From Sporomusaceae bacterium (lineage in GTDB: Bacteria; Bacillota; Negativicutes; DSM-13327), in NCBI GenBank assembly GCA_027492445.1, contig JAPUES010000251.1:1-6221 (forward strand): a DNA stretch of 6,221 nt, read 5' to 3'. The notes beneath the pieces were generated by a model, which searched no databases, had not been told where the DNA came from, and saw only the letters and a list, made by a program, of their open reading frames with translations. The position numbers and the translations under genes are program-made. Shown in pieces: positions 1 through 5,593 of the stretch (within the stretch, counting starts at the first letter, position 1; every line of letters starts with the position of its first letter).

Positions 1-84
1 ACTTTTCGGTGGTCTATTTTATTTGGCGAGTTGCAGTGCGATGGGATCGCCCCAAAACCATTTTTGGCTTATGTGGAACATTTT
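1..84. other. Non-coding end of window with small dyads, unassigned
   Basis: Downstream of the exonuclease stop I see no gene. Three short inverted repeats are visible: CCAAAA/TTTTGG at 52-57 and 62-67, GCGAT/ATCGC at 38-42 and 46-50, and GGCGA/TCGCC at 25-29 and 47-51. The last two compete with each other. None is followed by a U run on either strand, so I do not call a terminator, although a structured 3' end for the exonuclease transcript is possible. Confidence 0.35.
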
Positions 85-639
85 TTATACAAAATCTTTA
101 ATCCCTAATTTCAGCAAATGCATCATTTGCAAAAAACTCGTGGCTTCTAGTTTTTGCCCAGCAAGTAAGGCAATCTTAGCGCAAGTACGAGCATCATGCA
201 GGGCATTGTGATGTTCAAAGTCAATGTGAAACTTATGGGCAAGGGTAGGTAATTTGTAATTTTCCTCACCAGGCCAGGCTTTTTTAGCAATTTGCACCGT
301 ACAAGCATGTTTAAACTTCGGGGCTGGCAAGGAATATTCTTGTAAAATGCTCCTAAGGACACTAATATCAAAGGCCGCATTATGAGCAATGACAATTTTA
401 TTTTCTAAGTGGGGGCAAATACGTTCCCATAACTCATCAAAGGTGGGTTTATGGCGAACATCCTCTGGATGAATGCCATGAACTTCAATATTGCGAGCAT
501 CAAAGCGCATGACAGGGGGGCGAATCAAGGAATAAGCTGAGCGGACAATCCGTCCTCCTTCTACCGTGACTGCGGCCAAGCTACAAACACTCGACCGACT
601 AGCATTGGCAGTTTCAAAATCAATAGCAACAAAATTCAT
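85..639 (-). CDS. DEDDh-family 3'-5' exonuclease (DnaQ/epsilon-like, stand-alone)
   Basis: A single-domain protein of 184 residues that should remove nucleotides from 3' ends of DNA or RNA using two metal ions; a cytoplasmic role in repair or nucleic-acid turnover is inferred. All acidic motifs of the RNase T/DnaQ fold are visible: ExoI as AIDFET (D7, E9), ExoII as IAHNAAFD (D91), and ExoIII as HHNALHDA (H144, D149), which makes it the DEDDh subtype. It is about the size of a lone exonuclease domain and lacks the polymerase, helicase or BRCT parts found in larger relatives, so it is not obviously the replicative epsilon subunit. The ATG at 639 is the only usual start codon in frame since the pabC stop, but no SD lies at normal distance; a GGGGG run sits 27 bases upstream beyond a small GC hairpin. 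It follows pabC by 34 bases and may be co-transcribed. The family is certain, the substrate is not. Confidence 0.9.
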   Translation of the reverse strand: MNFVAIDFETANASRSSVCSLAAVTVEGGRIVRSAYSLIRPPVMRFDARNIEVHGIHPEDVRHKPTFDELWERICPHLENKIVIAHNAAFDISVLRSILQEYSLPAPKFKHACTVQIAKKAWPGEENYKLPTLAHKFHIDFEHHNALHDARTCAKIALLAGQKLEATSFLQMMHLLKLGIKDFV

Positions 640-673
640 TTCTATGTGGCGCGAAAAAGCGCTCTTCCCCCTT

Positions 674-1546
674 TTAACAATTACTAATAAAGTTCAAAAC
701 GAGTTTTTTATACTCCCTCTGTAACAGCTCCGTAATCTCCCCTGCCTGTCCATTATGAATAGGCTGCCCATCTAATCTGGTTACGGGCATAATCTCAAGC
801 AAGGAGCTAGTGATAAACATTTCTTTTATCCCCAATAACTCTTCTGGATATACCTCTCTTTCTTCAAAAGGAATTGCTAATTCCTGTGCAATTTCTAATA
901 CAAGCCCCCGCGTAATTCCCGGTAGTAAGCCACTTTTGGTATCTGGCGTAATGAGGCGACCCTCTCTTACAAAAAAAACATTGGACATGGTTCCTTCGGC
1001 AATACCGCCATTGGTATTTAAGAACAATGCTTCCTGCGCACCTTGCCCATCGACTTCCGCTTTCGCTAACATATTATCAAGATAATTCCCGGCTTTGATG
1101 CTACAAAGAGGGGACGTAAGATTACGCCGTATCTTAGTGGTAGCTAGGCTCCACCCCTTATCATAGACCTCTTGACTAGGCGGCTCAAAAGGTGCGGCAA
1201 ACACGATTACTGTCACCTGACTACAGGTCTTGGGATCTGGTCGACTGGCACCAATGCCTCGGGAGACAGTAAGTCGCATGGAAGCATTTTGAAAGTTATT
1301 TTTTTCTATAGTCGCAAGGACTGCTGAGGTTAAAGTCTCTGGCTCAAACCATTGGGGCCAGCCTAGCACCCTACTGCCTGCCTCTAAGCGTTTTAAATGG
1401 GCTCTTAAAGAAAATATTTTCCCATTATAAACCCGCATGGTTTCAAATAAGCTATGGCCATATAAAAAACCATGATCATAAGGGGAGATTACCGCCTCTT
1501 GTGAAGGCACTATTTTTTCATTTACAACTATCCATTGTTCCTGCAT
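674..1546 (-). CDS. pabC: Aminodeoxychorismate lyase (PabC), class IV PLP enzyme
   Basis: A fold-type IV pyridoxal-phosphate enzyme of 290 residues. In context it converts 4-amino-4-deoxychorismate to 4-aminobenzoate and pyruvate, the last step of PABA synthesis for folate. Visible family features are the N-terminal SPYDHGFLYGHSLFET block (21-36), the PLP lysine K151 in SIKAGNYLDN, and the EALFLNTNGGIAEGTMSN block (172-189) with the conserved glutamate E184. Branched-chain and D-amino-acid aminotransferases share this fold and these motifs, so sequence alone does not exclude them; the assignment to PabC rests largely on its position directly after pabA and pabB. The ATG at 1546 has AAGGAG seven bases upstream, overlapping the pabB stop codon, which points to translational coupling. 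Length is in the usual range for the family (about 270-300). Confidence 0.85.
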   Translation of the reverse strand: MQEQWIVVNEKIVPSQEAVISPYDHGFLYGHSLFETMRVYNGKIFSLRAHLKRLEAGSRVLGWPQWFEPETLTSAVLATIEKNNFQNASMRLTVSRGIGASRPDPKTCSQVTVIVFAAPFEPPSQEVYDKGWSLATTKIRRNLTSPLCSIKAGNYLDNMLAKAEVDGQGAQEALFLNTNGGIAEGTMSNVFFVREGRLITPDTKSGLLPGITRGLVLEIAQELAIPFEEREVYPEELLGIKEMFITSSLLEIMPVTRLDGQPIHNGQAGEITELLQREYKKLVLNFISNC

Positions 1547-1553
1547 AACATAG

Positions 1554-1559
1554 CTCCTT
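1554..1559 (-). promoter_or_regulatory. Ribosome binding site of pabC, overlapping the pabB stop
   Basis: AAGGAG on the minus strand shares two bases with the TAA stop of pabB and lies seven bases before the pabC ATG. This fixes the pabC start and implies that ribosomes finishing pabB can reinitiate at pabC. Confidence 0.8.
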
Positions 1560-2958
1560 ATGCCTTATAGCCTAAGGCCCTCAGTAAGGCCCGTCCTTTA
1601 TCCAAGGTTTCTTGGTATTCCTCTTCGGGCACCGAGTCAGCGACAATTCCGCCGCCAACCTGAAAATGAACTTCCTCATCTTTAATAATAAAAGTCCGAA
1701 TAATAATATTTAAATCGGCATCCCCGTTAAAATCAATATAGCCGATAGATCCTGTATAAATGCCCCGCTCGACGGGCTCACTTTCGCTGATAATTTCCAT
1801 GGCCCTGACTTTAGGCGCTCCCGTAATAGAGCCTCCTGGAAAAGATGCTAACATAACATCAATAATATCCTTGCCCGCCACCAAGCGTCCTGTAACCGTG
1901 GATACCAAATGAAACACAGTAGCATACTTTTCTAAACGAATTAGATCGGGAACACGAACGCTTCCATATTCACATACCCGCCCTAAATCATTTCGCTCTA
2001 GATCAATGATCATCACCAACTCTGCATTATCCTTTTCACTGGCTAAGAGTTCTGCACCTAGTTTCCTGTCTTCCTCTTCATCCTTCCCCCGTGGTCTTGT
2101 CCCCTTAATCGGTCTTGTCTCCACAATTTTATCTTGTAATAATAAATACCGTTCAGGAGATGCACTCGCCACGATTACTTCTGGAAAGTTTAGATACGCA
2201 GCAAAAGGGGCAGGGTTACTGTAACGCAAATAACGATATAATGCAAAGGGAGGTACGGTTAGCTGTGCTGAAAAGCGCTGAGATAAATTTACCTGAAAAA
2301 TATCGCCGGCCGTAATATAATCAATTGCCTGCTGTAGCATGTGGCAATAATTTTCTTTGGTAAAATTAGCTGTGCATTCCCCTTGGGGAATGGGTTGCAA
2401 AGGAGCAGCAAGGGTCTGGGCCCTACCTAATAGTTCTTGCCATTCATGAATTCGTTGCTCAGCATGCTGCCTGCGTTTTTCTTCCTCTATTTCTGGGAAA
2501 CCTGTCCCAGCAATATAACATTTACCTTGCTCATGATCAAAAATAAGTACTGTATCATAAAAACCAAGACAACAATCTGGAGTAGCACTGTCATCAGGAG
2601 TATTCCTTGGTATGTCTTCGAGTAAATATCCCATATCATAACCATAATACCCGATAACCCCTCCCATCAAGGGCGGATAGCCAGCAACCTTTTCCATAGG
2701 GTATTGTCCTAGCAGTGCTTTAAGTTTTGCAAACGGATTGCCTTCTTGGGTAGTGGTTCCTTCTTGACTACGAATGGAAAAAATCGAACCCTTACTCGTA
2801 AATACCAGAAAAGGATCTCTGGCAATAAAAGAATATCGCCCCATCCCCTCAGGATTTATGGCACTATCTAAAAAAATACTATCTTTTTCGTCAGCAATAA
2901 GTGCATATACTTCCTCCGCAGAAGCGCTTACACTCACCTCACACAATATTGGTTTCAA
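1558..2958 (-). CDS. pabB: Aminodeoxychorismate synthase component I (PabB)
   Basis: A chorismate-binding enzyme of 466 residues that, with ammonia supplied by PabA, converts chorismate to 4-amino-4-deoxychorismate in the cytoplasm. An N-terminal anthranilate-synthase-I-like domain (about 1-150, with FLDSA at 29-33 and GRYSFIARDP at 40-49) precedes the catalytic domain (about 195-462). Catalytic-domain signatures are ASPER (266-270), PIKGT (283-287), ELVMIIDLERNDLGRVC (313-329), GGSITGAPK (375-383) and GGGIVADS (435-442). PIKGT carries lysine K285, the covalent nucleophile typical of PabB; anthranilate synthase TrpE usually has alanine there, so this is PabB rather than TrpE. The start is TTG, with AGGGG nine bases upstream; the next in-frame methionine is residue 39 and would cut into the N-terminal domain. 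It lies 46 bases after pabA and 11 bases before pabC. Confidence 0.95.
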   Translation of the reverse strand: MKPILCEVSVSASAEEVYALIADEKDSIFLDSAINPEGMGRYSFIARDPFLVFTSKGSIFSIRSQEGTTTQEGNPFAKLKALLGQYPMEKVAGYPPLMGGVIGYYGYDMGYLLEDIPRNTPDDSATPDCCLGFYDTVLIFDHEQGKCYIAGTGFPEIEEEKRRQHAEQRIHEWQELLGRAQTLAAPLQPIPQGECTANFTKENYCHMLQQAIDYITAGDIFQVNLSQRFSAQLTVPPFALYRYLRYSNPAPFAAYLNFPEVIVASASPERYLLLQDKIVETRPIKGTRPRGKDEEEDRKLGAELLASEKDNAELVMIIDLERNDLGRVCEYGSVRVPDLIRLEKYATVFHLVSTVTGRLVAGKDIIDVMLASFPGGSITGAPKVRAMEIISESEPVERGIYTGSIGYIDFNGDADLNIIIRTFIIKDEEVHFQVGGGIVADSVPEEEYQETLDKGRALLRALGYKA

Positions 2959-2967
2959 ACTACCATT

Positions 2968-2972
2968 CCCCT
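2968..2972 (-). promoter_or_regulatory. Ribosome binding site of pabB supporting a TTG start
   Basis: AGGGG on the minus strand ends nine bases before the TTG at 2958-2956. No in-frame ATG or GTG is available near it, and the only nearby ATG (2966-2964) runs into a stop after three codons. The TTG is therefore the best start for pabB, probably lowering its translation relative to an ATG. Confidence 0.6.
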
Positions 2973-3004
2973 ATCTCTATAATCATTATAACAAATTCTT
3001 GGCC

Positions 3005-3580
3005 TTAGGCACTTTCAGCCATGCCTAAAAAATTCTGCAGCATACGATGTCCATATTTTGTCAGAATGGATTCTGGATGAAACTGCACCCCTTCAATGGC
3101 AAATTCTTTATGCCGAATGCCCATAATCTCTCCTTCTGCCGTCTGCGCCGTAACCGTAAAGCAACTCGGTAAATTTTCTTTGTTTAACAGTAAAGAATGG
3201 TAGCGCGTTCCTGGGAACGGCTCACGAATCCCTGTAAATATCCCCGTACTATTATGAAAAATAGTTGAAATTTTGCCATGTACTGGCCGCTTGGCTCTTA
3301 TTACTTCCCCGCCAAAAGCTTGCCCAATGGCTTGGTGACCAAGACACACACCTAATATGGGAATGACCCCTTTGAAATGTTCAATCAATGCTAGGCTTAT
3401 CCCCGCTTCATTAGGAGTGCAGGGTCCTGGAGAAATTAAAATATGGGTGGGCGCTAGTAGTTCAATTTCAGAAAGAGTAATTTTATTATTGCGTACTACC
3501 TTTAGTTCCTTGCCTAGCTCTCCAAGATATTGGACAAGATTATAGACAAAGGAATCATAATTATCAATTACAAGAATCAT
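3005..3580 (-). CDS. pabA: Aminodeoxychorismate synthase glutamine amidotransferase (PabA)
   Basis: A class I (triad) glutamine amidotransferase of 191 residues that hydrolyses glutamine and passes ammonia to PabB. The fold begins with MILVIDNYDSF. The oxyanion motif is SPGPCTPNEAG (50-60) and the nucleophile is C79 in GVCLGHQAIG; H168 and E170 in QFHPES complete the triad, at the same numbers I recall for E. coli PabA. Homologues of this kind can also serve TrpE as TrpG, but pabB lies directly downstream, so PABA is at least one role; a dual role cannot be excluded. The open frame reaches back to an ATG at 3607 (200 residues), but the ATG at 3580 is preferred: it starts exactly at the conserved MILVIDN and has GGAGG five bases upstream. 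A second ATG at 3592 also has a GGAGG eight bases before it and would add four residues. Confidence 0.95.
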   Translation of the reverse strand: MILVIDNYDSFVYNLVQYLGELGKELKVVRNNKITLSEIELLAPTHILISPGPCTPNEAGISLALIEHFKGVIPILGVCLGHQAIGQAFGGEVIRAKRPVHGKISTIFHNSTGIFTGIREPFPGTRYHSLLLNKENLPSCFTVTAQTAEGEIMGIRHKEFAIEGVQFHPESILTKYGHRMLQNFLGMAESA

Positions 3581-3583
3581 CTT

Positions 3584-3607
3584 AGCCTCCATAAAATAAG
3601 CCTCCAT
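3584..3607 (-). repeat. Tandem direct repeat ATGGAGGCT (two copies) in the pabA leader
   Basis: Identical 9-mers lie at 3607-3599 and 3592-3584, 15 bases apart in register, so they repeat in the same reading frame (Met-Glu-Ala). Each contains a GGAGG Shine-Dalgarno core. Both are complementary to the upstream arm at 3636-3625, which contains CCTCC. Confidence 0.8.
3586..3590 (-). promoter_or_regulatory. Ribosome binding site of pabA (decides the start)
   Basis: GGAGG lies five bases before the ATG at 3580 that begins the conserved MILVIDN. It is inside the second copy of the direct repeat ATGGAGGCT; the first copy (3607-3599) carries another GGAGG serving the alternative ATG at 3592. Confidence 0.7.
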
Positions 3608-3636
3608 TTACTACACCACTAGCAAAATGGAGGCTT
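3598..3636 (-). terminator. Stem-loop after the reductase gene; probable weak terminator or attenuator
   Basis: Read on the minus strand, AAGCCTCCATTT and AAATGGAGGCTT form a perfect 12-bp stem around a 15-base loop, which can pair further through CTA and TAG. The stem starts four bases after the TAA of the reductase gene and is followed by a U-rich but interrupted tail (TTATTTTAT read on from within the stem). This resembles a rho-independent terminator for the upstream pair of genes, though the tail is not a clean U run, so termination is probably partial. Only 17 bases separate it from the pabA start, and I see no convincing promoter between, so pabA may depend on read-through or on a promoter inside the upstream gene. 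Confidence 0.6.
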
Positions 3637-3640
3637 TTCC

Positions 3641-4750
3641 TTAGTTCATCATTTCCAAGAAAGCTTGTACTCTAGTCTTAATTTGTTCTGCGTCTCCTTG
3701 GGAATAATCCGTTTCAATATGCAAAAATTGAACTTTACTTTTCTTTTTCAAGTCCTCTTTTAAAATTCGACTCTCTACATTATAGGTGTGACAGCCTTGC
3801 CATACAATATCAACAACCCCATCCGCCTCATATTCTTCGACTAATTGCCCTAATAGTTCCATTCTTCTTGGATTTGGACTCATACAGGAACAAGGAGTAT
3901 TTAGATATTTTTCCGCAATGGCTTCCATTACGGGTTTATTTTCATCAACGAGGGTAACAAATTGCTTCATACCTGCGCAGTTTTCAATATATACTACTGC
4001 CGCACCGCACTCTTCAATGATTTTAATTACTTTTTCCGCGCCAACTCCCGTAGGTACTCCCGTTACAATGACACGTTTTGCTCCTTTAGGGAAAGCCCCC
4101 TTACCGCTAGCAATGATTTCCTTAGTATCCGCAATCATTTCTTTCATTTGAGCGGCAAATTCATTGCGATCAAAGACAAAATTTCTCCCCCACATTAGTT
4201 TCAGTAAATCTTGTCCCGTAAGAGGCGCAGGATCATTTTTCATAAGTCCAGCTAGTTCTTGCATGAGTAAACGTTCTTCATTTAGGACTCGAATGGCCTT
4301 TTGCAACCCATCTTCGGTAATGTTTGTATTGAGTGTTGTTTCTAACACCGTCTTAAAGGCTTCTACTTCTGACAACCAGTAGGCTTTATCATTTTCACCA
4401 AGATAACTTTGGGGCAATTTCATAACATGAACTGGTTTAAACTCCGACATTAATTCAAACATCTTCTTCTTACCATCACAAGTCGTTTCCCCAACAATTA
4501 AATCTGAATATAAAAAGTAGGGGCATTTATCGGTTACAGCAAAGCCATAGGAAGATTTAATTAAGGGGCAAAAATTTCTTGGTAAACTTTTTTCACCATC
4601 GGCAATCGGTTCTTCCTTCGTTGCACATAAAGCAAAGCCCAAGGCATCCGCTGCTAAGATTAATTCCTGTGGCGCAAAAACACAATAAAATCCAACGACC
4701 TTTTTGCCCTCTTCTTTGGCTTTTTGAAGTAATGTTACTGGACTTGACAT
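3641..4750 (-). CDS. Double-cubane-cluster-type reductase (DCCP/YjiM), 2-hydroxyacyl-CoA dehydratase D-component family
   Basis: A 369-residue member of the HgdB/HGD-D family. Its closest remembered relatives are E. coli YjiM and the Carboxydothermus double-cubane cluster protein (DCCP), which holds an [Fe8S9] cluster and performs ATP-driven reductions of small molecules; the physiological substrate is unknown. The most telling stretch is at 59-96, ending in GETTCDGKKK, followed by FKPVHVMKLP (104-113). The cysteines are C23, C42, C61, C76, C91, C248, C258, C287, C289 and C320; all but C248 appear to be shared with YjiM as I recall it, so cluster ligands probably come from that set. ENCAG (256-260), CSCMSPNPRR (287-296), QGCHTY (318-323) and IETDYS (345-350) are also family blocks. 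True 2-hydroxyacyl-CoA dehydratases need two different subunits and usually a CoA-transferase gene nearby; only one subunit is present here. The ATG abuts the activator stop and has AAAGGAG eight bases upstream. Confidence 0.88.
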   Translation of the reverse strand: MSSPVTLLQKAKEEGKKVVGFYCVFAPQELILAADALGFALCATKEEPIADGEKSLPRNFCPLIKSSYGFAVTDKCPYFLYSDLIVGETTCDGKKKMFELMSEFKPVHVMKLPQSYLGENDKAYWLSEVEAFKTVLETTLNTNITEDGLQKAIRVLNEERLLMQELAGLMKNDPAPLTGQDLLKLMWGRNFVFDRNEFAAQMKEMIADTKEIIASGKGAFPKGAKRVIVTGVPTGVGAEKVIKIIEECGAAVVYIENCAGMKQFVTLVDENKPVMEAIAEKYLNTPCSCMSPNPRRMELLGQLVEEYEADGVVDIVWQGCHTYNVESRILKEDLKKKSKVQFLHIETDYSQGDAEQIKTRVQAFLEMMN

Positions 4751-5551
4751 TTATAAAACTCCTTTATTGTTCATTTCTTCTTCCCATGCATATAAAGCCG
4801 CGCCAATGGACCCAGCAAAGACGGCCTTATCAGGGACAATAATAGGCATGGCTAGCTTCGCCTCTAATTCTTGGCACAACCACGGATTTTGGGAAACACC
4901 GCCTGTAAAGACAAGAGGTGCAGTAATACCAACGGTAGCTGCCATGGTCCCAATACGACTTGCTATTGACTTATAAATACCAGTCATAATAGCTTGGCGG
5001 GAATATCCTTGGTTTAAAAGACCAATCACCTCTGACTCTGCAAAAACGGTGCACATGGAATTAATACTGCAAGCCTTTTCTCCTAGCAGTGGTTCCATTC
5101 GCGCCATATCTGCTACATCGAGTCCTAAAGCATTCGCCATTACTTGTATAAAACGCCCTGTGCCAGCAGCGCACTTGTCATTCATAATAAAATCCTGCAC
5201 CCGGCCATCTGCTGCCACCGACATAGCCTTGGCATCTTGGCCACCAACATCAATGACAGTCTGAACGCCTGGATATAAAAAAGCAGCACCTTTCCCATGA
5301 CATGTAATTTCTGTCATATTTTTATTCGCAAAGGGCAGATTCACTCTGCCATAGCCCGTACTGATACTATAGGTGATGTCCTCAGTGGATATCCCCCAAC
5401 TCTTTACAGCACTTTGAAATAAGGAAGTAGCTTCGCTCTTAGGATTCCATCCCGCCACTACCAACCAATTCTCCATCTTTAGGCCATCATATAATGTCAC
5501 CTTAATACTTGTCGATCCTGCATCAACACCTGCTACTATCGGTTTTTTCAC
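4751..5551 (-). CDS. Activator ATPase of the DCCP-type reductase (HgdC/YjiL, BadF/BadG/BcrA/BcrD family)
   Basis: A 266-residue ATPase of the ASKHA (actin/Hsp70-like) fold, expected to form a homodimer bridged by one [4Fe-4S] cluster and to inject a low-potential electron into its partner during ATP hydrolysis. Visible motifs are the phosphate-1 loop GVDAGSTSIK (8-17), TGYGR (65-69), ITCHGKGA (82-89), the phosphate-2 motif VIDVGGQDAK (99-108), NDKCAAGTGRF (124-134), SMCTVFAESEVI (165-176) and FTGGVSQN (215-222). C127 and C167 match the two cysteines that bind the bridging cluster in HgdC. Length is normal for the family (about 255-270). The start is GTG; only three codons separate it from an in-frame stop upstream, none of them a usual start, and the SD is weak (AGG eight bases before). 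It is followed without gap by its presumed partner. Such activators are typically very oxygen-sensitive, consistent with an anaerobic host. Confidence 0.92.
   Translation of the reverse strand: MKKPIVAGVDAGSTSIKVTLYDGLKMENWLVVAGWNPKSEATSLFQSAVKSWGISTEDITYSISTGYGRVNLPFANKNMTEITCHGKGAAFLYPGVQTVIDVGGQDAKAMSVAADGRVQDFIMNDKCAAGTGRFIQVMANALGLDVADMARMEPLLGEKACSINSMCTVFAESEVIGLLNQGYSRQAIMTGIYKSIASRIGTMAATVGITAPLVFTGGVSQNPWLCQELEAKLAMPIIVPDKAVFAGSIGAALYAWEEEMNNKGVL
4759..4765 (-). promoter_or_regulatory. Ribosome binding site of the DCCP-type reductase, inside the activator gene
   Basis: AAAGGAG lies within the last codons of the activator gene, eight bases before the ATG at 4750. Activator stop (TAA) and reductase start (ATG) are directly adjacent, so the two are probably translationally coupled. 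Confidence 0.8.
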
Positions 5552-5593
5552 CTTTACTACCTACTTTACCCTTTCCATTATACCCTACTAATT

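Noticed and set aside
147..395. Minus-strand open frame of 82 codons inside the exonuclease gene
   Set aside because: It is in another frame of the exonuclease, which has all catalytic motifs; no family features of its own.
810..1085. Plus-strand open frame of 91 codons inside pabC
   Set aside because: It lies wholly antisense to a well-supported gene and its translation shows no recognisable motif. The same applies to the other plus-strand frames at 2006-2224, 2774-3028, 3918-4198, 4579-4842 and 5049-5264.
2985..2990. TATAAT on the minus strand before pabB as a promoter -10 box
   Set aside because: No acceptable -35 hexamer lies 16-18 bases upstream, and pabA-pabB spacing fits one transcript.
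1558..3580. Anthranilate synthase (TrpE/TrpG) for tryptophan
   Set aside because: PabB has the lysine in PIKGT (K285) that marks aminodeoxychorismate synthase, and a class IV PLP enzyme fitting PabC follows. No other tryptophan gene is present.
3581..3607. PabA start at the ATG at 3607 (nine extra residues)
   Set aside because: The extra residues precede the conserved MILVIDN start of the family, no SD was found for that ATG, and it lies inside the stem-loop arm.
3641..5551. Classical 2-hydroxyglutaryl-CoA or lactoyl-CoA dehydratase
   Set aside because: Those need two different D-component subunits and commonly a CoA-transferase; only one subunit is present, and its blocks match the YjiM/DCCP branch.
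5577..5582. TATAAT on the minus strand before the activator gene as a promoter -10 box
   Set aside because: The hexamer is perfect and well placed, but the region 17 bases upstream (TATCAT) is a poor -35 and there is no extended -10. It remains possible but is not supported enough to list as a promoter.
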